This document shows, piece after piece, positions 31,372-40,516 of a stretch of 42,399 bases of DNA. The notes under the pieces were generated by a model. That model ran no database searches and had not been told where the DNA came from. It was given only the letters and a program-made list of their open reading frames with translations. How positions within the stretch are numbered: the stretch's first letter is position 1; every line of letters begins with the position of its first letter. A program made the translations under genes and the position numbers. This stretch comes from Methylobacterium segetis (GTDB lineage Bacteria; Pseudomonadota; Alphaproteobacteria; Rhizobiales; Beijerinckiaceae), in assembly GCF_004348265.1 (NCBI RefSeq), contig NZ_SMNT01000048.1, forward strand, positions 1 to 42,399, given 5' to 3'.

Positions 31372-32322
31372 TCATCCGGCGAGCGGGGTGTCGATGATCG
31401 CCAGAGGTTCGCTGCCGCGCACGAGGCTGACGCTCGTGATGCCGAGCACCCCGCGCAGTTCGCCGGCCGGCACCTTCATCGGTCCCGGCGAGGGCGCCGT
31501 GCCGGGCGCCGGCTGGGGGAAGGCCGTCGAGCGGGCCGTGTGGAAGGCGACGTTGCCCTCCACCTTCTGGATGATCTGGTGGATGTGCCCGTTGAGGACC
31601 GTGACCGAGCCGAACCGCTTGAGGGTGGCGAGCACCCGCGCCCCGTCCTGCGTGCCCCAGCCCCATTCGGGATAGACGGTCCAGAGGGGAATGTGGGCGA
31701 AGACGACGACGGGCGTGCTTGAGGCGAGCCCGGCCACGTCGCGCTCCAGCCAGTCGAGCTGGTCGGCCCCGAGATTGCCGAGGCCGCCGGCCTTCAGGTC
31801 GACGACGTTGACGAGGCCGATGAAGTGGACGCCCTGCCGGTCGAAGCTGTACCAGCCGGCCCCGCGCGACCCCTTGCCGTAGCGGTCGAGGTAAGACCGT
31901 CCACGCTCGTCGTCGAGCAGGTCGTGCTCGCCGGGCACGAAGAACAGGGGCAGGCCGGTCTCGCGGAGGATCTGGTCGGCATCGTCGAATTCGCGATCCT
32001 TCGAGAGATGGCTGATGTCGCCTGTGTGGATGATGAAGGCAGGCTTCTCCGGCAGCTGCCGGATCCGGGCCACCGCCTCCCGCAGCGTGCCCAGGGCGTC
32101 CGGATTGGCGGGCTTGTTGAAGCCCACATGGCTGTCGCTGATCTGCAGGAAGGTGAAGGGCGCCGCGGGCTTGTCGGCGGCCAGCGCCCGGGTCAGTCCG
32201 ACCGCGCTCGGCAGACCGCCCTCGAGCGACCAGAGCAGGCCGGTGCCCGCCCAGATCATGCATTCGAGCGCCCCGCGGCGGCTCGTCCTCCCCGGCTCGT
32301 CCGGGCTCTCGTGATCCGGCAT
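31372..32322 (-). CDS. Tat-exported metallophosphoesterase
   Basis: 316 residues from ATG 32322 (GGAG upstream). A twin-Arg leader, RTSRRGALECMIWAGTGLLW, points to export of a folded metalloenzyme. Calcineurin-like motifs: Asp63 and His65 in ISDSHVG, Asp102 in HTGDIS, His133 in GEHD (Glu replaces the usual Asn ligand of GNHD), FAHIPL and NGHIHQ. It probably hydrolyses phosphoesters in the periplasm; the substrate is unknown. First gene of the operon with cupredoxin, ECF sigma and anti-sigma. Confidence 0.87.
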   Translation of the reverse strand: MPDHESPDEPGRTSRRGALECMIWAGTGLLWSLEGGLPSAVGLTRALAADKPAAPFTFLQISDSHVGFNKPANPDALGTLREAVARIRQLPEKPAFIIHTGDISHLSKDREFDDADQILRETGLPLFFVPGEHDLLDDERGRSYLDRYGKGSRGAGWYSFDRQGVHFIGLVNVVDLKAGGLGNLGADQLDWLERDVAGLASSTPVVVFAHIPLWTVYPEWGWGTQDGARVLATLKRFGSVTVLNGHIHQIIQKVEGNVAFHTARSTAFPQPAPGTAPSPGPMKVPAGELRGVLGITSVSLVRGSEPLAIIDTPLAG

Positions 32323-32387
32323 CGCTTCGGCTCCGCAGGCACGGGACGTCGAAGTCCCTGCGGATCCTGATCACGGGCGGGCACCGA

Positions 32388-32395
32388 TTATTCCC
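32388..32395 (-). promoter_or_regulatory. GGGAATAA motif, candidate ECF -35 element for the phosphoesterase operon
   Basis: On the minus strand GGGAATAA lies 66 nt upstream of the phosphoesterase start. The same octamer appears on the plus strand at 32480. Sixteen nt downstream of each motif come ATCAGG and GTCTGG respectively, a possible -10. ECF promoters often have a GGAA-type -35, so both may be sites for the sigma factor encoded in the operon. This is inference from pattern and position. Confidence 0.45.
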
Positions 32396-32479
32396 GGGCT
32401 CATGAGATTTGCCGCAGGGGCGGCGGATCGATCTCCTCCCCCGACACCCATCCGCACCGCGTCCGGGCTCTGCAGCGGC

Positions 32480-32487
32480 GGGAATAA
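32480..32487 (+). promoter_or_regulatory. GGGAATAA motif, candidate ECF -35 element for the plus-strand gene
   Basis: Plus-strand copy of the octamer at 32388-32395, 162 nt upstream of the secreted-protein gene at 32650. The stretch 32323-32649 contains no gene and acts as the divergent promoter region. Confidence 0.45.
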
Positions 32488-32649
32488 ACCGGCCGCAGGG
32501 GCGGTCTGGCTGGTTGGAGAGGCCCTGAGCCTCCCGATCCATGCCAGCAGCGCCGAAGCGTCGAGACGCGCTTCAGGCGGCCGACGGGTCCGCAGGCCGG
32601 GGCTCGCCAGCCGGATGGCGGTCGGCTGGCTGCGCGTCAGGAGAACGCC

Positions 32650-32958
32650 ATGCACGCGAACCGATCCAAGCCTGCCCGGAGCACGCTGTCCGTGATGACG
32701 GCCGCGATGCTGCTCCTGCCCGCGGCCTCAGCCCCCGTCACGGCTGCGCCGCGGTCCCTGCAACGCGCCGGCGCCGTCACGAGAGACGCCGCACCCGGCC
32801 TGTCCGGCCCGAGGTGGACGGGCAGCCTCCAGGCGGCGGGCGAGCCCGCCCGCTCGGCGCGCCCCCTGAGGAGCAGCACGCTCGGCAATGCCGAATTCCC
32901 GGAGCGTGACCCCATCGCACAGAACCTGGGCAGCACGGCGGGTGGCGGGTCCAACTGA
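32650..32958 (+). CDS. Small secreted protein, 102 aa
   Basis: ATG 32650 follows AGGAGAACG. The signal peptide (LSVMTAAMLLLPAASAPVTA) is followed by a polar, unstructured mature part ending STAGGGSN, with no domain recognised. It is divergent from the phosphoesterase-sigma operon and shares the GGGAATAA motif upstream, so it may belong to the same ECF regulon (inference). Confidence 0.65.
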   Translation: MHANRSKPARSTLSVMTAAMLLLPAASAPVTAAPRSLQRAGAVTRDAAPGLSGPRWTGSLQAAGEPARSARPLRSSTLGNAEFPERDPIAQNLGSTAGGGSN

Positions 32959-33224
32959 GGGGACCGATACCTGACCCGAAACCCGCGCGGCCTCGATAGC
33001 CGTTCGGCCCCGGACCGCGCGGCCACGGACCGCGCAGTCTCGTGGCTCGCGGTCCGAACCGATAGGCGCCGCGCTCTCGGCATCGAGCCTGCGGACGTCG
33101 CGGCAGCCCGGGGGTCGGGTCCCGGACGCACCCGGATCTGTGATCGGCCTCACAGACCCCTGCGCCCTCCTCGGGCATCTCGCCGCCCCTGGCACTTCGC
33201 CGCCCCTGGTAGGGAGATCACACG

Positions 33225-33374
33225 ATGCTCACGGCAATCCTGCGCACGTTTCACCTCTGGCGCGAGCGGCGAAGAGCGGATCAGGAGCTTGCCGCCCTCG
33301 ATGATCGCCTGCTCGAAGACATCGGCCTCAGCCGGCATGACGTGCCTCGAGATCGCGATCGCTTCTGGTCGTGA
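33225..33374 (+). CDS. DUF1127 (YjiS-like) small protein, 49 aa
   Basis: ATG 33225 with AGGGAG at 9 nt. The product matches DUF1127: LRTFHLWRERRRADQELAAL, then DDRLLEDIGLSRHDV. These short Arg-rich proteins are common in Rhizobiales; some take part in RNA-related regulation or phosphate and carbon metabolism control, but the role of this one is unknown. Upstream a 12-bp direct repeat (CGCCGCCCCTGG) occurs twice within 30 bp. Confidence 0.8.
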   Translation: MLTAILRTFHLWRERRRADQELAALDDRLLEDIGLSRHDVPRDRDRFWS

Positions 33375-33678
33375 GGCGTCGCCCTGTGGCGGTCCGTTCC
33401 GCCGGAACCGGGCATCCCTCGCTCCGAAGGGGCGCCGCGGCCCGCCTCGCCGATCGTCGGGGTCGGGGTACCGGACGGCTGCCGGGCCTGGCCGCTCCTC
33501 GCCACCGGGAGGATGCGGTGCTCGACGCTCCGTGACCGGGCGGGCGCAGGCGAGGCCGGCGGGCGATCCGGGCTGAGGCTCCCCTCGAAGGATGGCCCCC
33601 GTACGCTCGATGGCCGGGCGCCCGCGGCCATGCTCTTATCCCGCCGTCGCCCCTTCGACGAGGATCCGGGAGGCCGGG

Positions 33679-35046
33679 ATGCGGCCAGGTCTGCGTGCCG
33701 ATGCGGTGGCCGGGGAGATCGAGCTGCCAACCGGCACTCCCGCGCGCCCCCTGGAAAGCGATCTCGTCGCCGCGCTGATGCGCCGGCACGAGGTCGCGGC
33801 GGAGCGCCTGATCGGGTGGCTCCGGGTGGCGATCGGGCTCTGCGTGTTCGTGACGGTGATCGTCGCCGATCACGTGATGCTGCGGTGGACGGGCGTGTCC
33901 CTCGACCTGTTCATGCGCAACGCCTGGATCGCCGCCCTCGGCTTCCTCTCGGTCGGTGCGGTCAGCATCGGTCTCGCCGTGCCGCAGCGCTGGCGCCACG
34001 GGTACTCCTACCTGTTCATGGTGCTCGATGTCGGGCTCGTCCTCGTCATCGCCTACCTCGCCCTCGCGGAGCGCGGCCTGCCCGGCAACGCGCTGCCCTC
34101 GGCGCCGATCACTTGGTCGGTGCCCGTGGTTCTCGCGGTCGGCGCCCTGCGCTACGACGTCAAGGTGCAGCTCGGCGCCATCGCGCTCCTGGCGCTCGGA
34201 CTGGTCGGGATCGCGGGCGCGCTCGACCACAGCCTGATGCTCGACCCGGCCTCGCAGAACGTGCCGGCTTGGCCCGGCCTGTTCTCGATGCCGGTCAACG
34301 TGATGCGGTTCGCGCTGCTGCTGCTCGCCGGGGCGGCGACCGCCTTCGGCATCGTCCGCTCGCGCCGCCTCCTGTCCTCGGCCGTCAAGGATGCGGTCGG
34401 CCGCGCCAGCCTCGCGCGCTTCCTGCCCGCCGAGATCGCGCCCCGGGTCGCGGCCGGTGACCTCGGCTTGCGCCGCGGGCGCCGACAGAGGGCCGTCATC
34501 GTCTTCGTCGACATCCGGGACTCGACCGGGATGGCCGAGGGCATGGACCCGGAGCGCCTGTCGCAGTTCTTCACGGCCTTCCGGACCCGCATCCTCGGCT
34601 GCGTGCGAAAGCACCACGGCATCGTCGATAAGTTCATCGGCGACGGGGCGCTGATCCTGTTCGGCGTCCCGGACGAGGGCAGCGACGATGCGGGCCGCGC
34701 CCTCACCTTCGCGCACGACCTCGTCCGGATCGTCGAGGCCTGGAACGCGACGCACGAGATGCCGCATCCGGTGCGGATCGGCATCGGCATCCATGTCGGC
34801 GAGGTCTTCTGCGGCATCGTCGGCGACGAGGAGCGGATGGAATTCACGGTCCTGGGCGATGCGGTCAACGTCGCCTCGCGCCTGGAACAGGCGACCAAGC
34901 GCTACGGCGCCATGATCCTGGCCTCGGGGGCGGCCGTCGAGGGCACGCCGGAGCGGGCCGCATGGCGGGAGATCGGGCGGGAGCCCTTCGCCGGGCGCAG
35001 GGAGCTGGTCACGATCTTCGCCCCCGCGGAGGGAGGCCCCGGCTGA
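33679..35046 (+). CDS. Membrane-bound class III adenylate/guanylate cyclase
   Basis: 455 residues from ATG 33679 with GGGAGG upstream. About six membrane helices in residues 45-235 (AIGLCVFVTVIVADHVML, SYLFMVLDVGLVLVIAYLAL and others) are followed by a class III cyclase domain at about 270-440. The domain has metal Asp near 278 (VFVDIRDST), Lys and Asp in VDKFIGDG, and the N-x3-R pair in GDAVNVASRLE, so it should be catalytically competent. Unlike the cyclase at 27499, the purine-selecting Lys is kept. Its 3' end overlaps the convergent ABC gene by 38 nt. Confidence 0.87.
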   Translation: MRPGLRADAVAGEIELPTGTPARPLESDLVAALMRRHEVAAERLIGWLRVAIGLCVFVTVIVADHVMLRWTGVSLDLFMRNAWIAALGFLSVGAVSIGLAVPQRWRHGYSYLFMVLDVGLVLVIAYLALAERGLPGNALPSAPITWSVPVVLAVGALRYDVKVQLGAIALLALGLVGIAGALDHSLMLDPASQNVPAWPGLFSMPVNVMRFALLLLAGAATAFGIVRSRRLLSSAVKDAVGRASLARFLPAEIAPRVAAGDLGLRRGRRQRAVIVFVDIRDSTGMAEGMDPERLSQFFTAFRTRILGCVRKHHGIVDKFIGDGALILFGVPDEGSDDAGRALTFAHDLVRIVEAWNATHEMPHPVRIGIGIHVGEVFCGIVGDEERMEFTVLGDAVNVASRLEQATKRYGAMILASGAAVEGTPERAAWREIGREPFAGRRELVTIFAPAEGGPG

Positions 35047-37768
35047 GCCCACGCTCCTTGCCGAGGTCCGCCCGCAGGCGTGGACCGCGCCCGTCCGGCG
35101 CCGTCCGCGCGGCGGGATCGCCCGGCTCTCCGGATCCCGCGATCGCCCGTCGGGCTCCGGTCCTCCCGACCGTGATGCAGGGGTCGAATCCGGCCGCGAG
35201 CGCGGCGGAGGCGGTGAACAGGACCAGGGAGGTCTCCCGCCCGGACCAGTCCGATGCGGCGAGGAACCTGATCAGCGCCCGGTCGAGCACGCCCGAATCC
35301 TCCACGACGAGGATCGGCGGCAGCGTGAGCGCGGCCCGCGCGATCTCGATCCGCGCACGCTGATCGTCCGTCAGAAGCTGACCGCGGTTGCCGACATCGA
35401 CGTCGAGGCCGCGCCGCTCGATCCACTCCTCCAGATCGAAGCGGCGGACCGCCGCCAGCACGTGCTCGCGCATGTCGGCCTCCGCATGCATGCGCCGCGT
35501 GCTGATGCGTCCGAACAGGAGGTTCTCGAGGATCGAGATGCGCGGGTTGATCCGATCCGGATCGTAGGGTTCGATCCCGTTGCCGTCGATTCCGCCGAGC
35601 GCGGCCTGGACGAGGCCCCGCGCCCGCACGATCCGGACCTGGAGCGCCGAATCGAGAAGGCCGAAGCGCTGGCGGGTCTCGACGTAGCGGAGCGTCAGCG
35701 CGAGGAAGGCCGCCCTGTCCTCCGGTTCGAGCCCGCCATCCGCGTCGATCCGGGCGAGCTGGCGGACGTAGTCGGGCAGCGCGTCGGGCGTGATCAGCGA
35801 GAACCGCCGGAAGAGGGTGTGCCCCTGCGGCAGGTCGCGGAAGATCTCGACGAGGTTGCGGGCGATCGCCACGCCCATCCCGACCAGCCCGTCCCCGAGC
35901 CCCGCCCTGCCGAGCGCCTCGACGAAGGCCGGCTCGGCCGCGAGACGCTCCATCAGCCCGGGCTCGCGCGGCACCCCGAAGAGCAGGTTCTCGGCGACCG
36001 TGGCCTCGTCGTTGTAGCGGTCCGCGGCGAAGGGCACGACGAGGCCGCCGCGCTTGGCGCCGTCGAGGAGCGCCTGCAGGTGCCGGCGCGCGGCGATCAG
36101 GCGCGTGCCGATCGTGGGGTCGGGCATGTCCCGGCAGATCGTCGAGAGACCGAACCGGTACAGGTCGCGCTCCATCCCGAGGCCGGCCAGCAGCGCCAGG
36201 ATCCGCCGGTCGAGCCCCTCCGCGCCCGAGACGCCGAGCCGGGCGTAGTCGATCCAGTTCTGCTCGATCGTCTCCACGGGGTTTCCGGTCCGCAGGGCCT
36301 CGGCGTGCCTGTCCGCGTCCGTCGGGACGGGTCCGGTCGGGATCCGGTGCAGCCCGTAGACGACGTTGTCCCGGATCGAGCCGGGAAACAGGTTCGGGCT
36401 CCGGCCCGCATAGCCGATCAGTCGGCTGCGGACCGACTGGGGCAGCCCGACGAGGTCGTGCCCGCCGAGCCGGATCGCCCCGCTCTGGGGCGGGTCGAGG
36501 CCGACGAGCGCGCGGGCCAGCACATGGGCGAGTTCGCCGTCCTCCACCACGAAGCCGACCCGCGCCGGCAGGGGGACGGTCGCGTCGGCGATCGCGACGA
36601 GCTCGCCGTCATGGGGGCTCCTCAGGGCGACGCCCTCCCATTCCAGCGTGCGGGCCGCCGGGACGGCCGCGCCCTCGGCATCCTCCGCCTCCGCCCGGCG
36701 GAGCCGGTGGGCCGCGAAATGCGCGGCCACGGTCTCGTACTTCACCTCGACGTCGAGGCGCTGCTGATCCCAGTCGATGAGTTCCTTCAGCGGCGGCGGC
36801 AGGTCGCGATAGGCCGCCAGGACGGCGACGAGCTGGCCGATATCGAGCTGTCCGTGGAGGGCGAACATGCCGCCGACGGCGTAGAACAGGAACGGCGTCA
36901 CCTGCGCCAGCAGGTTGTTGAGATACTTGATCGCGAATTTGCGCCGGTAGATCCGCAATCGAAGGCTGTAGAGCCGGTGCAGGCGGCCGCCGAATTCCGC
37001 CCGCTCCCAGCGCCCCGCATCGTTCACCGTCACGGCGTCGAGCCCCTCGAGGACCTCGCCGACATGGCCCGCCAGCTCCCGCGACCGGAGTTGCCGCTCG
37101 CGGCTCAGCCGCAGGATCGTCCGCCGCAGGCGCGGGATGACGATGAACTGGACGGCGACGATGGCGGCCGCGACGAGGCCGAGCCACACGTTCTGCAGGA
37201 GGATGAAGGTCAGGGCGGTGGCCGCCTGCGTGCCGAGGAAGACCGGGCTGATGATGGCGTCGCCGATGAAGGCGCCGATCGGCTCGACCTCGTCGCGGAT
37301 GATCGTCGCCGTCTCCGAGGCCTTCACCTCGCGCTGCGCCTCCGGCGTGAAGCGCAGCATCAGCGCGAACAGCTGGAACCGCAGGCGGCGGAGCATGCGC
37401 TCGCCGAGCACGCCCTTCGAGAGGTTGATCCAGAACTTGAAGGCGCCGTTGATCAGGACGAGCGCAAGGAACAGGGCGGAGAGGCCGATCAGCAGTTCCA
37501 TCCGCTCGAGCTGGAAGCCCTCGAACAGCGTGGTGGCGCCGCCGCCGGCCCAGAGCGGCCAGTGGATCGTCAGGTCGAGGAAGGGGGCCGTCCGGCGACC
37601 CCCGCCGAAGGCCTTGCCGGTGATCGCGTCGTTGACGATTCGCCGCGGCAGGTCGAGGGACGCGAAGTAGAACGGTAAGGAAACGAACACAACGGCGCAG
37701 ATGGCGAGCTGATCGCGCTTCGAATGCGCCCAGATGTACTGGAACAGGGTCGGCTGCAGGTCACGCAT
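35009..37768 (-). CDS. ABC-exporter-like protein with degenerate ATPase, 919 aa
   Basis: ATG 37768 (weak ribosome site). Residues ~1-330 form a type I exporter membrane domain (about six helices, with VGEVLEGLDAVTVNDAGRWE like the coupling region). A nucleotide-binding-like region starts near 373, but where the Walker A GxxGxGK[ST] should be (about 405-412) the sequence is VVEDGELAHV, without Lys. The Q-loop-like IGYAGRSPNLFPGSIRDNVV is followed by a ~345-residue insert containing two more such segments (EATVAENLLFGV, RISILENLLFGR). The signature is LLTDDQRARIEIARA and Walker B is ILVVEDSG (ED for DE). ATP hydrolysis is unlikely. Divergent from three glycosyltransferase genes. Confidence 0.85.
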   Translation of the reverse strand: MRDLQPTLFQYIWAHSKRDQLAICAVVFVSLPFYFASLDLPRRIVNDAITGKAFGGGRRTAPFLDLTIHWPLWAGGGATTLFEGFQLERMELLIGLSALFLALVLINGAFKFWINLSKGVLGERMLRRLRFQLFALMLRFTPEAQREVKASETATIIRDEVEPIGAFIGDAIISPVFLGTQAATALTFILLQNVWLGLVAAAIVAVQFIVIPRLRRTILRLSRERQLRSRELAGHVGEVLEGLDAVTVNDAGRWERAEFGGRLHRLYSLRLRIYRRKFAIKYLNNLLAQVTPFLFYAVGGMFALHGQLDIGQLVAVLAAYRDLPPPLKELIDWDQQRLDVEVKYETVAAHFAAHRLRRAEAEDAEGAAVPAARTLEWEGVALRSPHDGELVAIADATVPLPARVGFVVEDGELAHVLARALVGLDPPQSGAIRLGGHDLVGLPQSVRSRLIGYAGRSPNLFPGSIRDNVVYGLHRIPTGPVPTDADRHAEALRTGNPVETIEQNWIDYARLGVSGAEGLDRRILALLAGLGMERDLYRFGLSTICRDMPDPTIGTRLIAARRHLQALLDGAKRGGLVVPFAADRYNDEATVAENLLFGVPREPGLMERLAAEPAFVEALGRAGLGDGLVGMGVAIARNLVEIFRDLPQGHTLFRRFSLITPDALPDYVRQLARIDADGGLEPEDRAAFLALTLRYVETRQRFGLLDSALQVRIVRARGLVQAALGGIDGNGIEPYDPDRINPRISILENLLFGRISTRRMHAEADMREHVLAAVRRFDLEEWIERRGLDVDVGNRGQLLTDDQRARIEIARAALTLPPILVVEDSGVLDRALIRFLAASDWSGRETSLVLFTASAALAAGFDPCITVGRTGARRAIAGSGEPGDPAARTAPDGRGPRLRADLGKERGLSRGLPPRGRRS

Positions 37769-37922
37769 CGGGTTCGGGGCTCGCCCCTCCGCTCGGCTGG
37801 ACTTGACAAACATGGAACATCTAGAAGTTGTCATGCTTGGCCGCTTCATGCGAGGGGCCAGGCATCGGCCGTCCAGACCGATCCGCCGCCAGAGGAAGAG
37901 TGTTCGAGATGGAACGCTTCCG

Positions 37923-39194
37923 GTGAGGGACGCCCCCGCCTCGGCCCCGCGCGTGCTGATCTACAGCCACGACACGTTCGGGCTCGGGCATCTGCGCCGG
38001 TCGCGCGCCATCGCCCACGCCATCGTCGCGGCGGAGCGCGGGGCGCGCGTGGTGATCGTCTCGGGGTCGCCCTTCGTCGACCGGTTCGGCTTCGCCGACC
38101 GCGTCTCCGCGGTGCGGCTCCCGGTCGTCACCAAGCGCGTCGACGGCATCTACGCTCCCTTCGAGCCGGGCAGCGCCCTCGACGACCGGATCGCGGAGCG
38201 CGCGGCGATCGTCGCGGCGACGGCGGAGGCGTTCCGGCCCGACCTGACGATCGTCGACAAGGAGCCGACGGGCCTGCACGGCGAGTTCCTGCCGACGCTC
38301 GAGCGCCTGTCCGTCCAAGGCGGCAAGTGCGTGCTCGGCCTGCGCGACATCCTCGACGACGGCGAGCGCCTCGCACCCGAATGGGCGCGCAAGGGGGCGG
38401 TCGAGGCCATCGAGCGCTACTACGACGAGATCTGGGTCTACGGCGTGCCGCGCATCCACGAGCCGCTGCGCGCGCTCCCCCTCGGCCCCGCGACCAGGTT
38501 GGTCTACCTCGGCTATCTGCGCCGCGAGGTCCCGGACTGGCCGCCCGGCCGCTCCGAGCCGGCGCTCGCGGGCGCCCCCTTCCTCCTCGTCACCCCCGGC
38601 GGCGGCGGCGACGGTGCCGGACTGATCGACTGGGTGATCTCGGCCTACGAGACCGATCCGGGCCTGCCGCTCCCGGCCATCGTGGCCTTCGGGCCCTTTC
38701 TCGATGCGGACACCCGCACGGCCTTCCTGGCGCGGATCGACCGGCAGCCCGGCCGCCTCTCGGCGATCACCTTCGACAGCGAGATCGAGCACCTGATGAG
38801 CCGGGCCGCCGGCATCGTGGCGATGGGCGGCTACAACACGTTCTGCGAGATCCTCTCCTTCGACAGGCGGGCCCTGCTGGTCCCGCGCACGGAGCCGCGG
38901 CGCGAGCAGGAGATCCGCGCCGTCGCCGCCGAGGCGCTCGGCCTCGCGCGCGTGCTCCATGGGGGGCCGGATGCGGGGCGGGGCCGCGGCGCCGCGCGCA
39001 TGGCCGCCGCGCTCCGGGGACTCCCGGACCAGCCGGTGCCGTCGCGCTTCGTCGAGCCGGGCCTCCTCGACGGGCTCGGCGGCGTGGTCGAGCGCCTGCG
39101 CGCGCTCCTCGCCGATCCGGCCGCCGGCCCGTCGCCGGGGCCGCCCTTCGTGGAAAGCCGCGCCGAACCCTGCCTCGGATGCGCCCATCCATGA
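37923..39194 (+). CDS. MurG-like glycosyltransferase (GT28-type fold), 423 aa
   Basis: The GTG start at 37923 is preferred because the domain begins at once (APRVLIYSHDTFGLGHLRR). ATG 37812 and 37833 are in frame, but the added residues are Arg-rich and unlike the family. This is a GT-B glycosyltransferase with an N-terminal G-x-GH loop and a C-terminal donor-binding half with TPGGGGDG, a FDSEIEHLMSRA segment and GGYNTFCEIL, as in MurG-type enzymes. First of three overlapping glycosyltransferase genes. The nucleotide-sugar donor and acceptor cannot be read from the sequence. Confidence 0.82.
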   Translation: MRDAPASAPRVLIYSHDTFGLGHLRRSRAIAHAIVAAERGARVVIVSGSPFVDRFGFADRVSAVRLPVVTKRVDGIYAPFEPGSALDDRIAERAAIVAATAEAFRPDLTIVDKEPTGLHGEFLPTLERLSVQGGKCVLGLRDILDDGERLAPEWARKGAVEAIERYYDEIWVYGVPRIHEPLRALPLGPATRLVYLGYLRREVPDWPPGRSEPALAGAPFLLVTPGGGGDGAGLIDWVISAYETDPGLPLPAIVAFGPFLDADTRTAFLARIDRQPGRLSAITFDSEIEHLMSRAAGIVAMGGYNTFCEILSFDRRALLVPRTEPRREQEIRAVAAEALGLARVLHGGPDAGRGRGAARMAAALRGLPDQPVPSRFVEPGLLDGLGGVVERLRALLADPAAGPSPGPPFVESRAEPCLGCAHP

Positions 39195-40516
39195 GCGCCC
39201 GCGACGCCGACGCCCCGCCGGGAACCGGCGCGCGGATCGCGATCGTGCTGAAGGGCTATCCGCGGCTGTCCGAGACCTTCATCGCGCAGGAGATCCTGGC
39301 CCTGGAAAGGCGCGGCCTCGGCCTGGAGATCTGGTCTCTCCGGCGCCCCACGGAGGGTGAGCGGCACCCGATGCACGCGGCGATACGGGCGCCCGTCACC
39401 TATCTGCCCGAATACCTGCACCGGGCGCCCGTGCGGGTGCTGCGCGGCCTGATCGCGGCCGCGCGGCGTCCGGCCTTCGGCAGGCTGCTGCGCACCGTCG
39501 CGCGGGATCTCGTGCGGGACCCTACGCCCTCGCGCCTGCGCCGGCTCGGGCAGGCGCTCGTCCTCGCCCGCGAAGTGCCGGATGCGGCGACCCACCTGCA
39601 TGCCCACTTCCTGCACGCCCCGGCGAGCGTCGCCCGCTACGCGGCTCTGCTGACAGGGCGTGCCTGGAGCGTCTCGGCCCACGCGAAGGACATCTGGACG
39701 ACGCGGGCCTGGGACCTGTCCGAGAAGCTCGCCGATTGCGCATGGGCCGTCGCCTGCACGCGCGACGGCCTCGCCCGCCTGAACGCTCTCGCGCCACCCG
39801 GCCGGGTGGCGCTCGCCTATCACGGCCTCGATCTCGCGCGCTTTCCCGAACCCTGCCCGCGGCGCCCGCCCCGCGACGGGTCCGGCCCCGGACATTGCGT
39901 TCGGCTGCTCTGCGTCGGACGGCTCGTCGCCAAGAAGGGACAGGACGACCTGATCGCGGCTCTCGCCCGCCTGCCCGCCGCGCTGAACTGGCATCTCGAC
40001 CTGATCGGGGACGGGGAGCGGCGCGGGCCACTCGAGACCCTAGCCAGGTCGCAGGGCCTTCGCGGGCGCGTCACGTTCCACGGCGCGCAGGCGCAGCCGC
40101 GCGTGATCGCGGCGATGCGCGAGGCGGACCTGTTCGTGCTGCCGACCAAGGCCGCCGCCTCCGGCGACCGCGACGGCCTGCCGAACGTCCTGATGGAGGC
40201 GGCGAGCCAGGACCTGCCCATCCTCGCCACCGCCTTCGCGGGGACGCCGGAATTCGTGACCGACGGGACGCACGGGGTCCTGGTGCCGCCGGGCGATCCG
40301 GCGGCCCTGGCCGATGCGATCCTGGCGCTTGCCCGCGATCCGGGACGGCGCCGACGCCTCGCCGCGGCGGCGGGCGCGCGGCTGAGGGCGGAGTTCACGC
40401 ACGAGGCCGGCATCGACCTGATCGGCGCGCGCCTCGCGGCCTCGGCCGGCCTGGTCCCGGCGCCGGCCCGCCGCATCCCCGGTCCCCACGCGGCGGGCTG
40501 CCCATGCGCGTCCTGA
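39191..40516 (+). CDS. GT4-family glycosyltransferase, 441 aa
   Basis: ATG 39191 overlaps the preceding stop as ATGA. A GT-B protein of the GT4 family: IAIVLKGYPRLSETFIAQEI at the N-terminus, AHAKDIWTTRAWDLSEKL in the middle, then RLLCVGRLVAKKGQDDLI and the E-x7-E donor site region (MEAASQDLPILATAFAGTPE). Retaining transfer from a nucleotide-sugar is expected. Coupling to both neighbours means the three enzymes are made together and probably build one glycan. Confidence 0.87.
   Translation: MSARDADAPPGTGARIAIVLKGYPRLSETFIAQEILALERRGLGLEIWSLRRPTEGERHPMHAAIRAPVTYLPEYLHRAPVRVLRGLIAAARRPAFGRLLRTVARDLVRDPTPSRLRRLGQALVLAREVPDAATHLHAHFLHAPASVARYAALLTGRAWSVSAHAKDIWTTRAWDLSEKLADCAWAVACTRDGLARLNALAPPGRVALAYHGLDLARFPEPCPRRPPRDGSGPGHCVRLLCVGRLVAKKGQDDLIAALARLPAALNWHLDLIGDGERRGPLETLARSQGLRGRVTFHGAQAQPRVIAAMREADLFVLPTKAAASGDRDGLPNVLMEAASQDLPILATAFAGTPEFVTDGTHGVLVPPGDPAALADAILALARDPGRRRRLAAAAGARLRAEFTHEAGIDLIGARLAASAGLVPAPARRIPGPHAAGCPCAS

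Noticed and set aside
35462..37678. 738-aa plus-strand open frame
   Set aside because: Antisense to the ABC-like gene, which has clear membrane helices and ABC outline; the plus frame has no domain.
37724..39190. N-terminal extension of the GT4 gene back to 37724
   Set aside because: The extension runs out of frame through the first glycosyltransferase gene; similarity begins at ATG 39191, which overlaps the previous stop.
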